From: Leucaena leucocephala
Lineage: Eukaryota > Streptophyta > Magnoliopsida > Fabales > Fabaceae
Assembly: GCA_037074615.1 (NCBI GenBank)
Contig: CM073549.1
Location: forward strand, 2,299,001 to 2,363,000
Direction of reading: 5' to 3'
DNA length: 64,000 bases
The stretch's first letter is position 1. Each line of letters starts with the position of its first letter. Below are positions 44,214-57,269 of this stretch, piece after piece. The position numbers were made by a program, and so were the translations under genes. The notes under the pieces are model-generated. The model searched no databases. It was given only the letters and a program-made list of their open reading frames with translations, and had not been told where the DNA came from.

Positions 44214-47200
44214 ATGCCCTCTTGTTCAAATGCACTGTCAATGAATGTTGCCTGTGCCAAGGATCGAAGTATGTTGCATTCTACTGATAGCCGTGAAAGA
44301 ATTTTGAAAACTGAGGAGGCACAAGATGAGGAGGAAGAGGAGGAAGGAGACGAGGAAGATGTAGATTTCAATCCTTTTGTAAAGGAAACCCCATCTCAAG
44401 AAGCATCTTCAAGTTTGAGCTCAGAGGTTGATGGTGATGTTGACAGTAGTTTACCTATGGATATGAATTTATCAAAACTAACCACTAATGTGCAAATCTG
44501 TGCTGTTGAAGATCGTGAACATGGTGAGGAGGAAATTGCAATGCATTCATCACTTTCTGAAGATGGAACATGCGAACAAGAATTGCAAAATAATGCTACT
44601 TGCAGTTCTGAAAAGAGAAAATCAGCTTTGAATTCCGAATCAGGAACTAATCAAGAGAAGGACCATGGCTTAAGCAGTAAGACTGATGATTATGCATTGA
44701 AGATAGGGGAATTAAATAATGCAACAAAAACCCAGAGTCTAGTAGTAGAAACAGACGATAATGATGCCATATGTACTCGCACCAGAGCCCGCTATTCACT
44801 TGCAAGTTTCACTCTTGATGAACTTGAGACTTTCCTTCAAGAGAGTGATGATGATGATGACCTTCAAAATATTGATGACGAAGAAGAGTATAGGAAATTT
44901 CTTGCAGCTGTGTTACAGGGTGGAGATGATGAAGGTCTATCCCCTCATGGAAATGAAAATGTTGATGATGAAGATGAGGATAATGATGCAGACTTTGAGA
45001 TCGAGCTTGAAGAATTACTAGAGAGTGATATCGAAGAGAATGCAGCTGTGAAAACCCAAAAAGAGTATGAAGGAGCCATACGACGGCCTGAGACTAGGAA
45101 AAATCGGCTCCAGAAGGCTTCTTCTCAATGTGAGAAGAAAACTTTAGGACTGGCTAAGAAGCCATTGCGGCCCATTTTTCCAAATTTGTCTAATGGGCCA
45201 CCTTCTTCAGGGAAAGTTTTGATGCCTGATGGTACTTTGATTTTTCGGTCTTCTGCTTCAGGAAATGGTCTTGTAAATGGGTTTACTCCTCAACAGATTG
45301 GTCAGCTGCACAGTTTGATTCATGAGCATGTGCAGCTTCTTATTCAGGTATTTTCTTTGTCAGTTTTTGATCCTTCACGGCAACAGATTGCTTCTCAGGT
45401 TCAAGATTTGTTTTTTGAGTTGCTTCACAAACGTGACAAAGTATTATCTTCAAAAAGTGTGCCATATCCTAGTATTTGCTTTTATCCGTCAAATGTCTTC
45501 TCATCAGTCTCCAATGGAGGCCAGTACGATATAGAATCATCTTGTACATATGATGCACAGAGAATGTTTCTTTCCCAATCAAATCAGTGTTCTTCCGAAG
45601 GAAGATGTGGATATAAATCAACCAGGTCAAATTCTTCTCAAGACATTGAGGGTTCTTTGCAGTTACCTTTTGTCAGAGGCCCTATAATATCTATTCTTGA
45701 TGTTGCTCCACTTCATTTTGTTGGAAGATTTGTTGATGATGTTCATAATGGTAAGTCATATTAAAGAAGTCAAGTGTTTTATGTGCTTTGCCTTTATATT
45801 CTGGTTAAGAAGAGCGGACTTTACATATTTAGGAATTGGATTGAAATTTTGCAGCCATCCAAGAGTGTCGGAACCGCTACTTGAAATCTGGATGCGATAT
45901 GCATGCTGAGAAGGAACCTCTCTTTCCTTGTTTTCCATCATTATCCAATGCTACTAATGAAGTTTCAAGTGGAACAACCTCTTCAGCTGGGAATGTGGTC
46001 TCAACTTCACCTGGTCAGCAGCAGCCTAAGAAAACATTGGCTGCCGTGCTTGTTGAAAGTACAATGAAGCAATCAATTGCTTCAGTACCTAAGGAAATTG
46101 CTGAGTTAACTCAAAGATTTCTGCCTATGTTCAATCCAGTATTATTTCCACATAAGCCACCCCCACCAGCAGTTGTAAATAGGGTACTGTTCACTGATTC
46201 AGAGGATGAGTGAGTTGCACGTCTTCTCTTTCTGAACCATCTTATTTAAGGCCTTTCTGGTTATCATACTTGATCTTTATTCTGCTTGAAGTTTTTTTGG
46301 CCTTGAACTTGATGGTAAACCAATTTTTTGTTTCTTATTTATTAGCCCTATATTTAAGCATACATGGATGTGCAAGAAGACGAACTTGCTATGATGAATC
46401 ACCCTAAAAAATTTTCTTAAAGTGTATATGTTCTTCTTTGTCATCTTTTCTTTGCTAATGTTTTTCTTTCTATCTTTTCTGTGAGGAATTTCAGTGAAGA
46501 ATATTATTTCTCTTATTGATATATGCTGTACACGGCTTGATATATATACACAGAGATGACAAATCAGGTTGTAAATGTGTTTCCTGATTTGTCGGGATGT
46601 ACAATGAATTACAATGAATTGCAATAAACAATGATATCAATGCATTATGATTCTAATCCCTACAATCCCTCTTGATCCTATAATCTCGGGATATCTACAC
46701 TCCCCCTCAAGTTGGACCATAGATGTCAAACATGTCCAGCTTGCTAATGAAGTATTCAAATTTTTCCCTGCTTAGTGCTTTTGTAAGGACGTCTGCTGTT
46801 TGATCTCTAGAGGGGATATATCTGAGTTCAATTATTCCTCCATCAATCTTTTCTCTTATAAAGTGCTTATCAACTTCTACATGCTTCATTCGATCATGGT
46901 GAATTGGATTGTGGGATATATTTATAGCCGCCATGTTATCTGAGTGAAGTGTAATAGGTAAGTTTGTGGGCATCTTCAATTCTTCTAGTATCCGTTTAAT
47001 CCAAATCCCTTCACAAACTCCAAGTGCTATGGCCCTAAATTCAGCTTCAGCACTGCTTCGAGCTACCACATTCTGTTTCTTACTTCGCCAAGTAACAAGA
47101 TTTCCCCACACAAAAGTGAAGTATCCAGAGGTTGACTTTCTGTCCTCTTGATCTCCTGCCCAATCAGCATCAGTGAATATTCCTATAGATCTTTGTTCTG

Positions 47201-50200
47201 ACTTTTTAAACAGAAGGCCTCGTCCCGGTGATCCCTTTAAATATCTTAGAATCCTGTAAACCTCATTTAGATGTTTCTGCTTTGGATTGTGAGAATATTG
47301 ACTCACCACACTGACTGCGAAGGCAATGTCTGGTCGAGTATGTGATAGGTAGATCAATTTTCCCACCATACGCTGATATCTCCTTAGATCAACTTCTTTT
47401 CCCAGATCTTCCTCATCTTTTACTTTGTCAATCCTTATCGGGGTGTCACTGGGTCTACACCCCAACATGCCTGTTTCCTTCAAGAGATCCATAATATACT
47501 TTCTTTGTGAGATGTAGATCCCTTTCTTTGACCTCGCAACCTCCATCCCAAGAAAGTATTTCATTTGCCCCAAATCCTTGACCTGAAAGTCCTGGTTCAA
47601 TGCCTTCTTAATTCGTTCAATTTCTGCTAGATCATCTCCTGTGAGGATGATGTCATCCACATATACTGCCAGTACAACTATATTCTCTTTGTGGTGTCTG
47701 AAGAACAGAGTATGATCACTTTGCCCTTGAGTATATCCCTGTGTTCTCAAAACACGTGTGAACCTTTCAAACCAAACTCGAGGGGACTGTTTGAGTCCAT
47801 ATAGGGACTTCTTGAGTCTACAGACTTGATTAACCTTGTTACTTGGAAATCCTGGAGGTAACTTCATGTATACTTCTTCTTTCAATTCTCCATTTAAGAA
47901 AGCATTCTTTATATCCATCTGGTGCAATGGCCAGTCTAAGTTAGCAGCTAAGGATAACAAGACTCTGATAGTATTTAGCTTTGCTACTGGTGCAAACGTT
48001 TCTGTGTAGTCCATACCATACACCTGTGAGAACCCTTTCGCAACTAGACGTGCCTTATATTTGTCCAAGTTCCCATCGGCAGTATATTTGGGGGTGAAGA
48101 CCCATTTGCAACCCACTGGTTTCTTCCCTCTAGGTAGGTCAACAATCTCCCAAGTGTCATTCTTGTCAAGGGCTTTCATTTCTTCCGTGACAGCCTGCCT
48201 CCAATGAGGATTAGCGAGTGCCTCATGTATGTTATTGGGTATCTCAACCTGATCCAAATGAGAGATGAAAGAGCAGTAGTGAGAGGCGAGGGCTTTATAT
48301 GAAACAAATCTCTCAATGGGATGTTGGGTGCATGTCCTGGATTGTTTCCGTAACGCAATGGGCAGCTCAAGGTCATCTTGTGTGGGCACGTCTTCCCTTA
48401 CTCCTTCTGGACCTGTTTTAGGTTCAGATTCTTGAGTTGCATCATTTGTCTGAGGGGCCTCACCTATCATGTGACGACGTGTGTAGGTTTTACCCCACCT
48501 ATTTGTGTCTCCCTCTGAACTAGTGTTTTCTTGACTTTTAGGAGTGGGTATTGGATCAGCTATGATGACAAGGTCCGGGTGAATGAGTTCTTCAGGTTCA
48601 GGTTGTGACAGGAGGTGTTAGTTGGACTTAGTTTCAGGTGTTTGTGACGTCTGAAATTCTCTCCAACTCTCCCCCTGAATTGAAGACGGAGGGTAATAAG
48701 GGACGGTTTCACAAAAAGTGGTGTCACAAGTGAGGTAGAGACGTTTGGAAAGAGGGTCATAACATTTGTACCCCTTATGTGTCCCTGCATGACCCAAAAA
48801 AATGCACCTGGTGGCTTTAGGTTCAAGTTTGGAGGTTTGGTGAAGATGAACATAAGTGGTACACCCAAAGACCCGAAGAGGAAGAGTATTCTCCAGATAA
48901 GGAAGGTTGCAATGGTCCTGTAAGACTTGCAATGGTGTGCGGAAGGACAGTGGTTTGCTAGGCATACGGTTAATAAGAAAAGTAGCCTGGAGAATGGCAT
49001 CACTCCAGTAAAAGGAAGGGACATTGCTACTGAACATCATGGCTCTAGCTGTTTCAAGAAGGTGACGATTTTTTCTTTCGGCAATGCCATTCTGTTGAGG
49101 ACTATGAGGACAAGAACTTTTATGGAGAATGCCATTATCGGTCAAGAAGGAGGATAAAGTCTGATTGAAATATTCAGTCCCATTATCAGTATGAAGGATC
49201 TGAATTTTTTCATGAAATTGGTTTTTAACCATGTTATAAAACTTAATGAACGTTTGTGGGACCTGAGTTTTATCTGTTAAAAGAAATACCCAACTGACAC
49301 GGGTATGGTCATCAATGAATGTGATAAACCACTTAGAGTGAGTGCGGTTTGGAACACGGGATGGACCCCATAGGTCGCTGTGGATTAGCGAAAAAGGTTT
49401 AGATGGACGATAGGGAGCACGAGGAAACGAAGTGCGATGATGTTTAGCAAGTTCACAGGAGTCACAATGGAAATTGAGAGTTTCTTTATTGCAAATGGAA
49501 GGAATAATAGCAGACATGTATTGAAAATTAGGGTGTCCTAAACGTTGATGCCATAGGTTGATCTCACTAGTCTGAGGGAGAGACACAGCCTTACAAGATT
49601 GAAAGAACCGAGTATCACAATCATTTAGATAATAGAGCCCCTCAAACTCCTTAGCAACGCCAATCGTCATCCCCGTGGACAGGTCCTGAAAAAGACATTG
49701 AGTAGCAGAGAACTTACCATGACAGTGTTTATCACGAGCCAGTTGGCTAACAGATAATAAATTACACTTTAAATTGGGAACATGCAGAACAGCATTCAAC
49801 ATTAAGATGTTATTGACTTTAACATTCCCAATCCCGGCAACAACAGACGTTGAGGCATCTGCTATTTTTACCACAAGCCGTGACTTTGCATGAACATAGG
49901 TAGTAAATAAGGAGCGATTATCAGTCATATGATCAGAGGCACCTGAGTCAACAATCCAAACTGGTCCAGAATTCATACCTTGAATAGCAGCTAAAGCTTT
50001 AAAAAATTTACCTCGGTGTACCACACTGGCAGTAGACTGTTTATTTTCCAAGGCTGCTAATCTTTCCAGAATTAAACTCAACTGGTCAGGTACAGGAGGG
50101 GAAGGTATATCATCCTGTTTAGTAACATCTGAAATATACCCTTTTGACTTACCCCTCTTAGGTTTCCAATCTGGTGGTTTACCATGAATATCCCAACAAG

Positions 50201-53200
50201 TTTCTTTTGTGTGGCCCACCTTTTTACAATGCTCACAAAAAGGACGCTGGTGAGAAGAAGGCTCTGAGTTGCGCTGGTTCCCTGTTCGAGCGGCGAAAGC
50301 AGAAACGTCTCCTGGGTTCACGCGAGGGACATTGGGGAGCATCACTCTGCGTCGCGATTCTTCATACCGCAGGATGGCGAAGGCTTCTCGGACGGGTGGT
50401 AGCGGCAGGCGAGCAAGGATCCGACCCCCAACATCATCATACTCGGAGTTCAGTCCAGTGAGCAGCTCGAAGAGTCGTTCTTCCTCCAACTCTCTCCTGC
50501 TTTCGGTACCGTCATCTGCGCAGTGCCAAACTCGGTCCTTTAGCTGATCCAATTCTTGCCAGAGAGCTGTTTTTTCATGCCAGTACTCGGTCAGTGTGCG
50601 TGATCCTTGTTTCGCCTACCAGAGCTTTGACCTAACTTCAAATATGACAGAGGAGTTTGCTTTGTTGCCGTAGGAATCGCGTACAGCTTCCCAGATAGCC
50701 TTGGCAGACGGAAGAAACATATAGCTCTTTTTGATGCCTGGGGCCATAGCGTTGATCAGCCATGACGACACCAGCGAATTGTCCGATTGCCATCTTCTCT
50801 GTGTCTGGGCATCGCTGGAGACGGGAGCGTCGGTGGTGAGGAACTCGAGCTTGTCGCGACCATCAATGGCGAGTTTCATGGATTGTGCCCACTCCATATA
50901 GTTATCGCCGGTGAGTTTCTCTGACACGAGCAGCGCTGTTGAGCCTTCGACATTGACCAATTTTGAGGGCCCAGTTCTGGGGACGCCTTCCGGTTGCTCG
51001 TATGATGCCATTGTTGACAGCAGTGATGATCCTTCGCTGTGCTCTGATACCATGTGAGGAATTTCAGTGAAGAATATTATTTCTCTTATTGATATATGCT
51101 GTACACGGCTTGATATATATACACAGAGATGACAAATCAGGTTGTAAATGTGTTTCCTGATTTGTCGGGATGTACAATGAATTACAATGAATTGCAATAA
51201 ACAATGATATCAATGCATTATGATTCTAATCCCTACAATCCCTCTTGATCCTATAATCTCGGGATATCTACATTTTCTTTCTTTTTTTTTTTTGGTATAC
51301 TTTCTTTACCTTTTAAACTATCCTTGGCCAGAACTATTTGCTTGTAATGAAATTCCTTTTTCCATAGAAAAACAAATAAGGATCTTGCTGTTTTATTTAG
51401 CTTCAGAATGTATGGTAGCCTATTTTGGTCCTATTGAGGTGTAAGACGACCATCGAATGTTTGTTTATGTCCTTTTAATTTATATATTATTCCCTTTTGT
51501 TTTCTTAGTTGACTTTGATTTTCTGCATTTCTTTTCTAGTTGTCACTGCCTTTTATCCTCATGGTTTACAAGAACCTTATGAAGTTGACATTTCTTCTCT
51601 ATGATTTTATTACAGATTACTGGCCTTAGGGTTATTGGAATATAATACAGATTGGAAAGCAATTCAACAACGTTTTCTACCCTGCAAGTCTAAGCATCAG
51701 GTGATTACTACTATGGATTATGCTTTCTAAGAACAAATTGTCACTTTCATTGGAGGGGAAGTTGAAGCCTATTCATCTTGCTTTACTTTAATGCTCCTTT
51801 GAGCCAACAGAGACACCATCAATTTTGAAACATATCATGCATGCTGAGCTTCTGTGACTTGCTTTTCTTCCTGGAGATAAATTGTCTGATTTGTGAACAT
51901 TCTCGTCCCATAAAAAACAGAACCAGTAATATGTATGAATCATAGTTTTTATTATCGAATTACATGATGTGGTTGAAGAAAATACTCAACTTATTTTCCA
52001 TTGAACATTGTAGTTTGCAAACCTTGACTCTTAGTGATATGGGAATGACCCAGGGGTGGGATGTAAGCAAAGTTGATGGGTATTCTCACCAAAAAAAGAA
52101 AAATAGAAAAGAAAGTAAAGTTTGTGGGTATTGCTTGGCTGTTTGCTTCTAGTTTGTTGAAAATATAAATCATGTTCACAGGATGACATGATATCATTTA
52201 TTTGTAGATGGATTGAGATGTTTTTAAAAGCTTCAAAAAGCTGGTTTAAATAGTTTTATAGATATTCAGTATAGTACATTTTAGACTTACCATGCCATGG
52301 TGCTTTTGTTCTGTGGTTTTAAAGGTTTATTATAATGTAATGTTTGGTTGACTGATCTAATATGATATGGGGTCATTTGCTTACAGATTTTTGTCAGGCA
52401 GAAAAACCGCTGCTCTTCTAAAGCTCCAGATAATCCAATAAAGGTGAGTTCATGGGCTTAAATTATATGATTAAAAGGACAGGAAGCTTTTATTTAAAGC
52501 TATTGCACTCTAGCAGACTTCATATTTGTGCTGTCTGGCATGCATGTAATCACAGTAAATAAGTTAATGAATATAAATCTTAATATTGTTGCTGGCCATT
52601 TTCATGCAGGTGGTCAGGCGAATGAAAACTTCTCCATTAACTGCAGAGGAGATAGCACGTATCCATGAGGTAGTTTATTGAACAGCATATAGGTTTAAAA
52701 TCTGTGGATTTTTTCTTTGATAGACTGCATTATGACTTGCTGATACATGACCTAAAACACACAGGGACTTGAGGTTTATAAATTTGATTGGATGTCAATA
52801 TGGCAATATCTTGTTCCACATAGAGATCCATCATTGCTTCCACGTCAATGGCGTATTGCACTTGGGACTCAAAAGTCATATAAGCTCGATGCAGCCAAAA
52901 AGGAGAAGAGAAGATTGTACGAGTCAAAAAGAAGAAAGTTGAAAGCTGCCGTTTTGGAGAGTTGGCAAGCTGTATCTGATAAAGAGGTTTGTTTTTGTCA
53001 TTATGCCTCCCTTACATGTACAATTAAGGGGATTGCCCGAATGGCTTATGACATAATATTCCGGCTGAAAATGTTACAAGATGCTGTCTTGAATTTGCCA
53101 TTCAAACGCAGCTCATATGCAAATGCAACTATATAGGAAGCTATAAATCACTAAAAATTGTTGATGGTGCTGGCAAATGTGGAGCATATCATATTGATGT

Positions 53201-55601
53201 TTGGCTTGATTGGTTTATTTGCACATAAAGATATTTTTAACTCATGTACTTAAATTTGCAATCCAAGCTGCCAAGTTCATGAATCTATGCAATAGGGCTG
53301 AGGCTTTGGCATTGAAGGTTTAATCCACTGACCGATAATGAATTTACTTTCATAACCTTTTCCGCTTTGTTACAGGGTTGTGGGGATGAAATTGCTGGCA
53401 CAGAGAATTGGATGGATGATTCAGATGTTGCTTATGTCCATCAGGCATTTTTGGCAGATTGGAGGCCAGAGACATCCATTTTTACTTGTCCTGAACGCTC
53501 TCCTGCTAAAGACAGAGAAGTGAACCTTGACAATGATGCTATGTCCCAAGAGGCTTCTCAAAACTACAACAGCCAAAAAACTCAAAACAGTGTATGTGGA
53601 AAAGCTGGACCTAATATTGGTGATAGGGATGCATTTCCTTTTGTATCTAAGCTTCCACAATTTCAAATTTCATCTGACTTAAGGAGTGGTCTACATGGTG
53701 ATCCTAGTGCCATGAAACCTAGAAACCCAGTTTTTGATATGACAACGTCTAGCTCCAAATACCACTATCGGCCATATCGTTGTCGGAAAGTAAATAGCTC
53801 CCGCTTGGTGAAATTAGCACCAGACTTGCCCCCTGTAAATCTTCCTCCATCTGTTCGTGTAGTTTCTCAGACAGCCTTTAAAGGATACCAATGTGGAACA
53901 TCTAAGGTTTACCCTTCTGGAGGTGGTGTTGCGTCTCATAGAAAAGATCATTCTGCTCCAATTTCACCTGGTGAAAAATGTGGAAGTGCTTGTCCAGTTA
54001 TGAGTACAAGGCTCACAGCAAAAGACAACGGTACTGGTTCTCAACTTGAAAGATCTGGAACTGTGGGGGGCACATCTTTTGCAGAAAAAGGTCCTAGTAG
54101 TGATCTCGAGATGCATCCTTTATTGTTTCAAGCCGCTGAAAATATACCTTATTATCCATTGAAATATAGTTCTGGCACTTCTAGCTCCTTCAGTTTCTTT
54201 TCAGGAGCTCAACCACAATTAAATCTAAGTCTCTTCCGTCGACCTCGCCAACAAAACCATGATGATGGTTCTAATAAATCTTCAAAATCAAAAGTTTGCA
54301 CTTCAAGGTCCTGTGGCTTTGATTTCCATCCGCTTCTGCAGAAATCGAATGACTCGCAATTGCAAACAAGTTTTGATGCCATTCAGACTGAGTCACCAAT
54401 CACTAGTTGTATGCCAGCTATAGAGACATCTTCTAGTATGAATGGAAAGTCCAATGAACTTGACTTGGATATTCACCTAAGTCATGCATCTAGAAAGGAG
54501 AAATCTATTGAAATGAGACACTCCGAAGCAAATGATCCAATGGGATGTACAATAAATGTAACAAATTGTGGAACTGCAGAAAAACCTTTAGAGACTGGTG
54601 TTCCATGCAGTCAGGAGGGGGAAAAAAGCCCTACAGTTAGCAGTAACATGCTTGTTTCATGTGCTCATCCCCAGTTGTTGGTTTCTCTTAATGATAATAT
54701 CAGCAGATGTGACATTGACGATCTTCTTGATAATTCTCATCCTGAGATTGTGATGGAACAGGAAGAGTTAAGTGACTCTGAGGAAGATATAGAAGAACAC
54801 GTGGAGTTTGAGTGTGAGGAGATGGCTGACTCTGAAGGAGAAAATAGTTCTGGCTGCGAACAACTTATTGAGGCACTTGATAAGGTAATTTGTGTCTTTA
54901 TAGTTAGTTGCTAGCATTTTTTCTTTTCTGTGATCTTCTGGTCGGTTCACCAGTGACGATGTTATTTGTATACTAGAATTTGTGTTGAATAGGGAATGGT
55001 TGAGTATTCATCAAGAAATTTCGTTTAACGTGTACTTCTCACTAACAGTTTACTGAGACTCGATTACTTCTGTCGTAACTTCCTTACTTCTTTGTTTTGA
55101 TAGGAAATCCCAAATTCTGCAGTAGAAAAAGTTACGACAGAGAGTTTTTTCAGGGGAAACTCATCTGGACCCAGGTCAAATTCCAATACTCAAGCCGATG
55201 ATACTCCCCTCAGAGATGGTATACGTGCGTCAACAGTGGCTGTGTCTAGTGAGGGAAAGGGCGACAAAAGTAGTTCTGCATGGTTGAGCTTGGACTCACG
55301 TTCAGCAGATACTGAAGTGGGCAGAATCGGCGGAGCCATGCTAGAAGTGGATACAAGTACAACCAATGAAGCTCCGAGTTCCCAAAACGTTGAATTGTCT
55401 CACACTAGCAAGAAGTCAAAATCTTGCAACAAAGTAGTCGCCGAGGACAGACATGCTATGGACATGGTACAGCAGCTGCACCTGGGACCTGTTGTCTTTG
55501 CCACACCGAAAAAACCCAGGAAACATTCCGGTAAATCAAGATCAAGTTTGAATATAGGATTAACTGTTGAAAGTTCCAACCATGGTGATAATCATAGATG
55601 A
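44214..55601 (+). CDS. GON4L: GON4-like nuclear protein, 8 coding exons
   Basis: Exons 44214-45750, 45855-46209, 51616-51700, 52387-52443, 52610-52669, 52765-52986, 53376-54884 and 55104-55601 join in phase to 1440 aa. The ATG at 44214 starts MPSCSNALSMNVACAKDRSM. Features: an acidic N-terminal region (EEEEEEGDEEDVDFNPF), a second acidic block (SDDDDDLQNIDDEEEYRKFL), a conserved region GFTPQQIGQLHSLIHEHVQL, the LLALGLLEYNTDWKAIQQRF and FVRQKNRCSSKAPDNPIKVV segments, a SANT/Myb-like piece (TAEEIARIHEGLEVYKFDWM, YLVPHRDPSLLPRQWRIALG), and a late acidic motif (SEEDIEEHVEFECEEMADSE). GON4-like proteins are nuclear transcriptional or chromatin co-regulators in animals; plant members are little studied. 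The intron 46210-51615 contains a whole antisense copia element, yet both splice sites and phases are intact. A non-coding first exon near 42.6 kb is likely. Confidence 0.92.
46480..46699 (-). repeat. 3' LTR of the intronic copia element
   Basis: 220 bp, TGTGAGG...TCTACA on the plus strand (TG...CA ends). Identical by eye to 51053-51272. Confidence 0.95.
46707..51011 (-). pseudogene. copia gag-pol frame with two nonsense codons
   Basis: One minus-strand frame of 1435 codons (including the terminator) runs from an ATG at 51011 to 46707, just before the polypurine tract. It is broken only by TAG at 50616-50618 (codon 132, in gag) and TAA at 48618-48620 (codon 798, between integrase and reverse transcriptase); no frameshift was seen. 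Visible parts: gag with the knuckle CEHCKKVGHTKETC, protease motif VDSGASDHM, integrase (HQRLGHPNF with C-x2-C, then D-D-E region HTDNGTEY), reverse transcriptase with YVDD, and RNase H (TDADWAG, SSAEAE). The element is probably not autonomous as it stands, unless the stops are bypassed. Confidence 0.9.
51053..51272 (-). repeat. 5' LTR of the intronic copia element
   Basis: 220 bp with the same ends as the other LTR. Its last minus-strand base abuts the tRNA-Met primer-binding site. Confidence 0.95.
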
Positions 55602-57053
55602 TTGAACGATGCACCATCATAACTAACATAGGTTTTTTTTTTGCATCTGTCCATATTTGATCATTTAGGTATTATCATTTGTAGTTGTGAGATGTGACGA
55701 TAGCAAGTCATCAGAGCTCAAGTTCTGCTTGCGAATGAATGAAAATGATGCTTCGTACTTTTTTTTTGGATCTCCCCTAGAATTGACACTTGGCATTATT
55801 CCTTTTCTTTGTAAATATGAATTGAGAAACCGGGGCATATTTAATTCGGGCTTTGCTCATGTTCACTAATCATCATGTACAGAAATTTGTTGTGGTAACC
55901 TCTTGTTTGTGGGGAAATTGATTGATTGATTGATTATATTTCTTACAATCGTTACTTCATATCTTCAACTACATCGCTAGAATAATGCTTCTCTCACTAG
56001 TAATTAACGGTGGAAAACTTTGCCATGGTTGGCTATGTTTGATACGTACATCTGAGGCCAACATGTAGTTTCCTCAAATTTAAAATTTTTCAACTCGGCT
56101 TAATCAATTGGCATTTGGATTGTGACCCATGACATGATTTTTTTTTTAATACAAAAAAATTTAGATAAGTTTGGCTCCGGTCCCTTATTAAGATTAAGGC
56201 ATAGTCTTAAAGCTAAAAGAACACTTATAGGAGATTTAAGAGATCGTTTATAAAAAAAATCCTCACAACGGCAGTACGAATTGAATTCATATTTTCGTAG
56301 AATATAAGTTCGTTGTTTATTATTTATGTCAACTCTCATCCCATGACATGATGAGTCTTCCTCTTCGCCCAGTTAAGTAATTAATGAACGGCCCAAGCTG
56401 TCCCTGGATTCTATTTTTCTCATCGGAATGGTAATAAGCGAATCTTTTAAGTTGGGCCATTCAAAGTTTTCTTCGAAATCGTTCTGCAGAACCAAAAAAA
56501 AATAATAAACGATGTAAATCAGAAGAATATATAATTAATCGTATTATTCACAAGTATAAATAACATAACTCATCTCACCCTTTAAATTCCATGAAATGCA
56601 AGTGAGAATGTGTCTAGATTATGAAAAATATCACACAGCTAATCTCTACAGACTCCGTGTACTTTTCCTATGGACAGAACTTGTGGCTTTAATTCTGCGA
56701 CGATGTTAAATCCATGGAATTTAAAGAATTTGTGGTAGCTTTATCACAACTTGATCCTCTCAAATGGATAGGACTAGAATTTCACTAATTCTTTACGATA
56801 ATAGACATTTCGACCAGTCTAATTTATCATACATAATCCAGTGTCGCTTCTACATAAGTGTAATATTAATCATTTCGAAGTTTTAATTCAGAGTTAAATG
56901 GAAAAATCTTGAATAAATAACCACCTAAGTCAAGCTATTCCGATTTCTGAGCTGGCCGTGAGGAATTTAGTTTGCAGTATCAAATCCAAACTCACCTGGA
57001 GAAGCAGACTGCACTGGACTGCAGATTCATTAAGGGAGGAGTAGAAGAGAACC
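55602..57053. other. GON4-like 3'UTR and intergenic region
   Basis: About 55602-55900 is likely 3'UTR. A short (GATT)n run lies near 55918-55935. The rest is AT-rich without a supported gene. Confidence 0.4.
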
Positions 57054-57069
57054 AAATATGCTTTTTGCT

Positions 57070-57253
57070 ACTAAAGGGTTGAGCTAAGTGGTAATTAGTT
57101 CGGTATTGCTTAAACGAGGTCTCGAGTTTGAGTTTGGCGTATACGGAAAATCTCCGTTGGGAGACTCGTCTACTATAGCCAGGTGCGCGACGCGAGTCGG
57201 ATCCGGATGTAGTCGAAATAAAATTCTGATGAATTGGGTGGGCAACAAAAAAA
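57070..57253 (+). mobile_element. tRNA-derived SINE, copy 4 (fullest copy)
   Basis: Full-length head with an A-box-like GTTGAGCTAAGTGGTAAT and a B-box-like region (AGGTCTCGAGTTTGAGTTTG). Core GGGAGACTCGTCTACTATAG, CCAGGTGCGCGACGCGAGTC, GGATCCGGATGTAGTCG and 3' end GGGTGGGCAAC plus A-run. Target-site duplication AAATATGCTTTTTGCT (57054-57069) and AAATATGCTTCTTGCT (57254-57269), one mismatch in 16. Confidence 0.9.
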
Positions 57254-57269
57254 AAATATGCTTCTTGCT

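Larger units (their letters stand above)
46480..51272 (-). mobile_element. Ty1/copia LTR retrotransposon in a GON4-like intron
   Basis: A 4793-bp element on the minus strand, bounded by 220-bp LTRs and a perfect 5-bp target duplication TTTTC (46475-46479 and 51273-51277). The minus-strand 5' LTR is followed directly by a primer-binding site TGGTATCAGAGC (initiator tRNA-Met). A polypurine tract TTGAGGGGGAGTG precedes the 3' LTR. Domain order gag-protease-integrase-RT-RNase H is that of Ty1/copia. By eye the LTRs are identical, so the insertion is recent. It lies antisense to the host gene. Confidence 0.95.

Noticed and set aside
50174..50547. Plus-strand frames opposite copia gag
   Set aside because: Shadows of the minus-strand gag-pol frame.
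12633..57253. tRNA genes
   Set aside because: Box A/B-like sequences occur only in the heads of the SINE copies, without a cloverleaf; no true tRNA gene was recognised.
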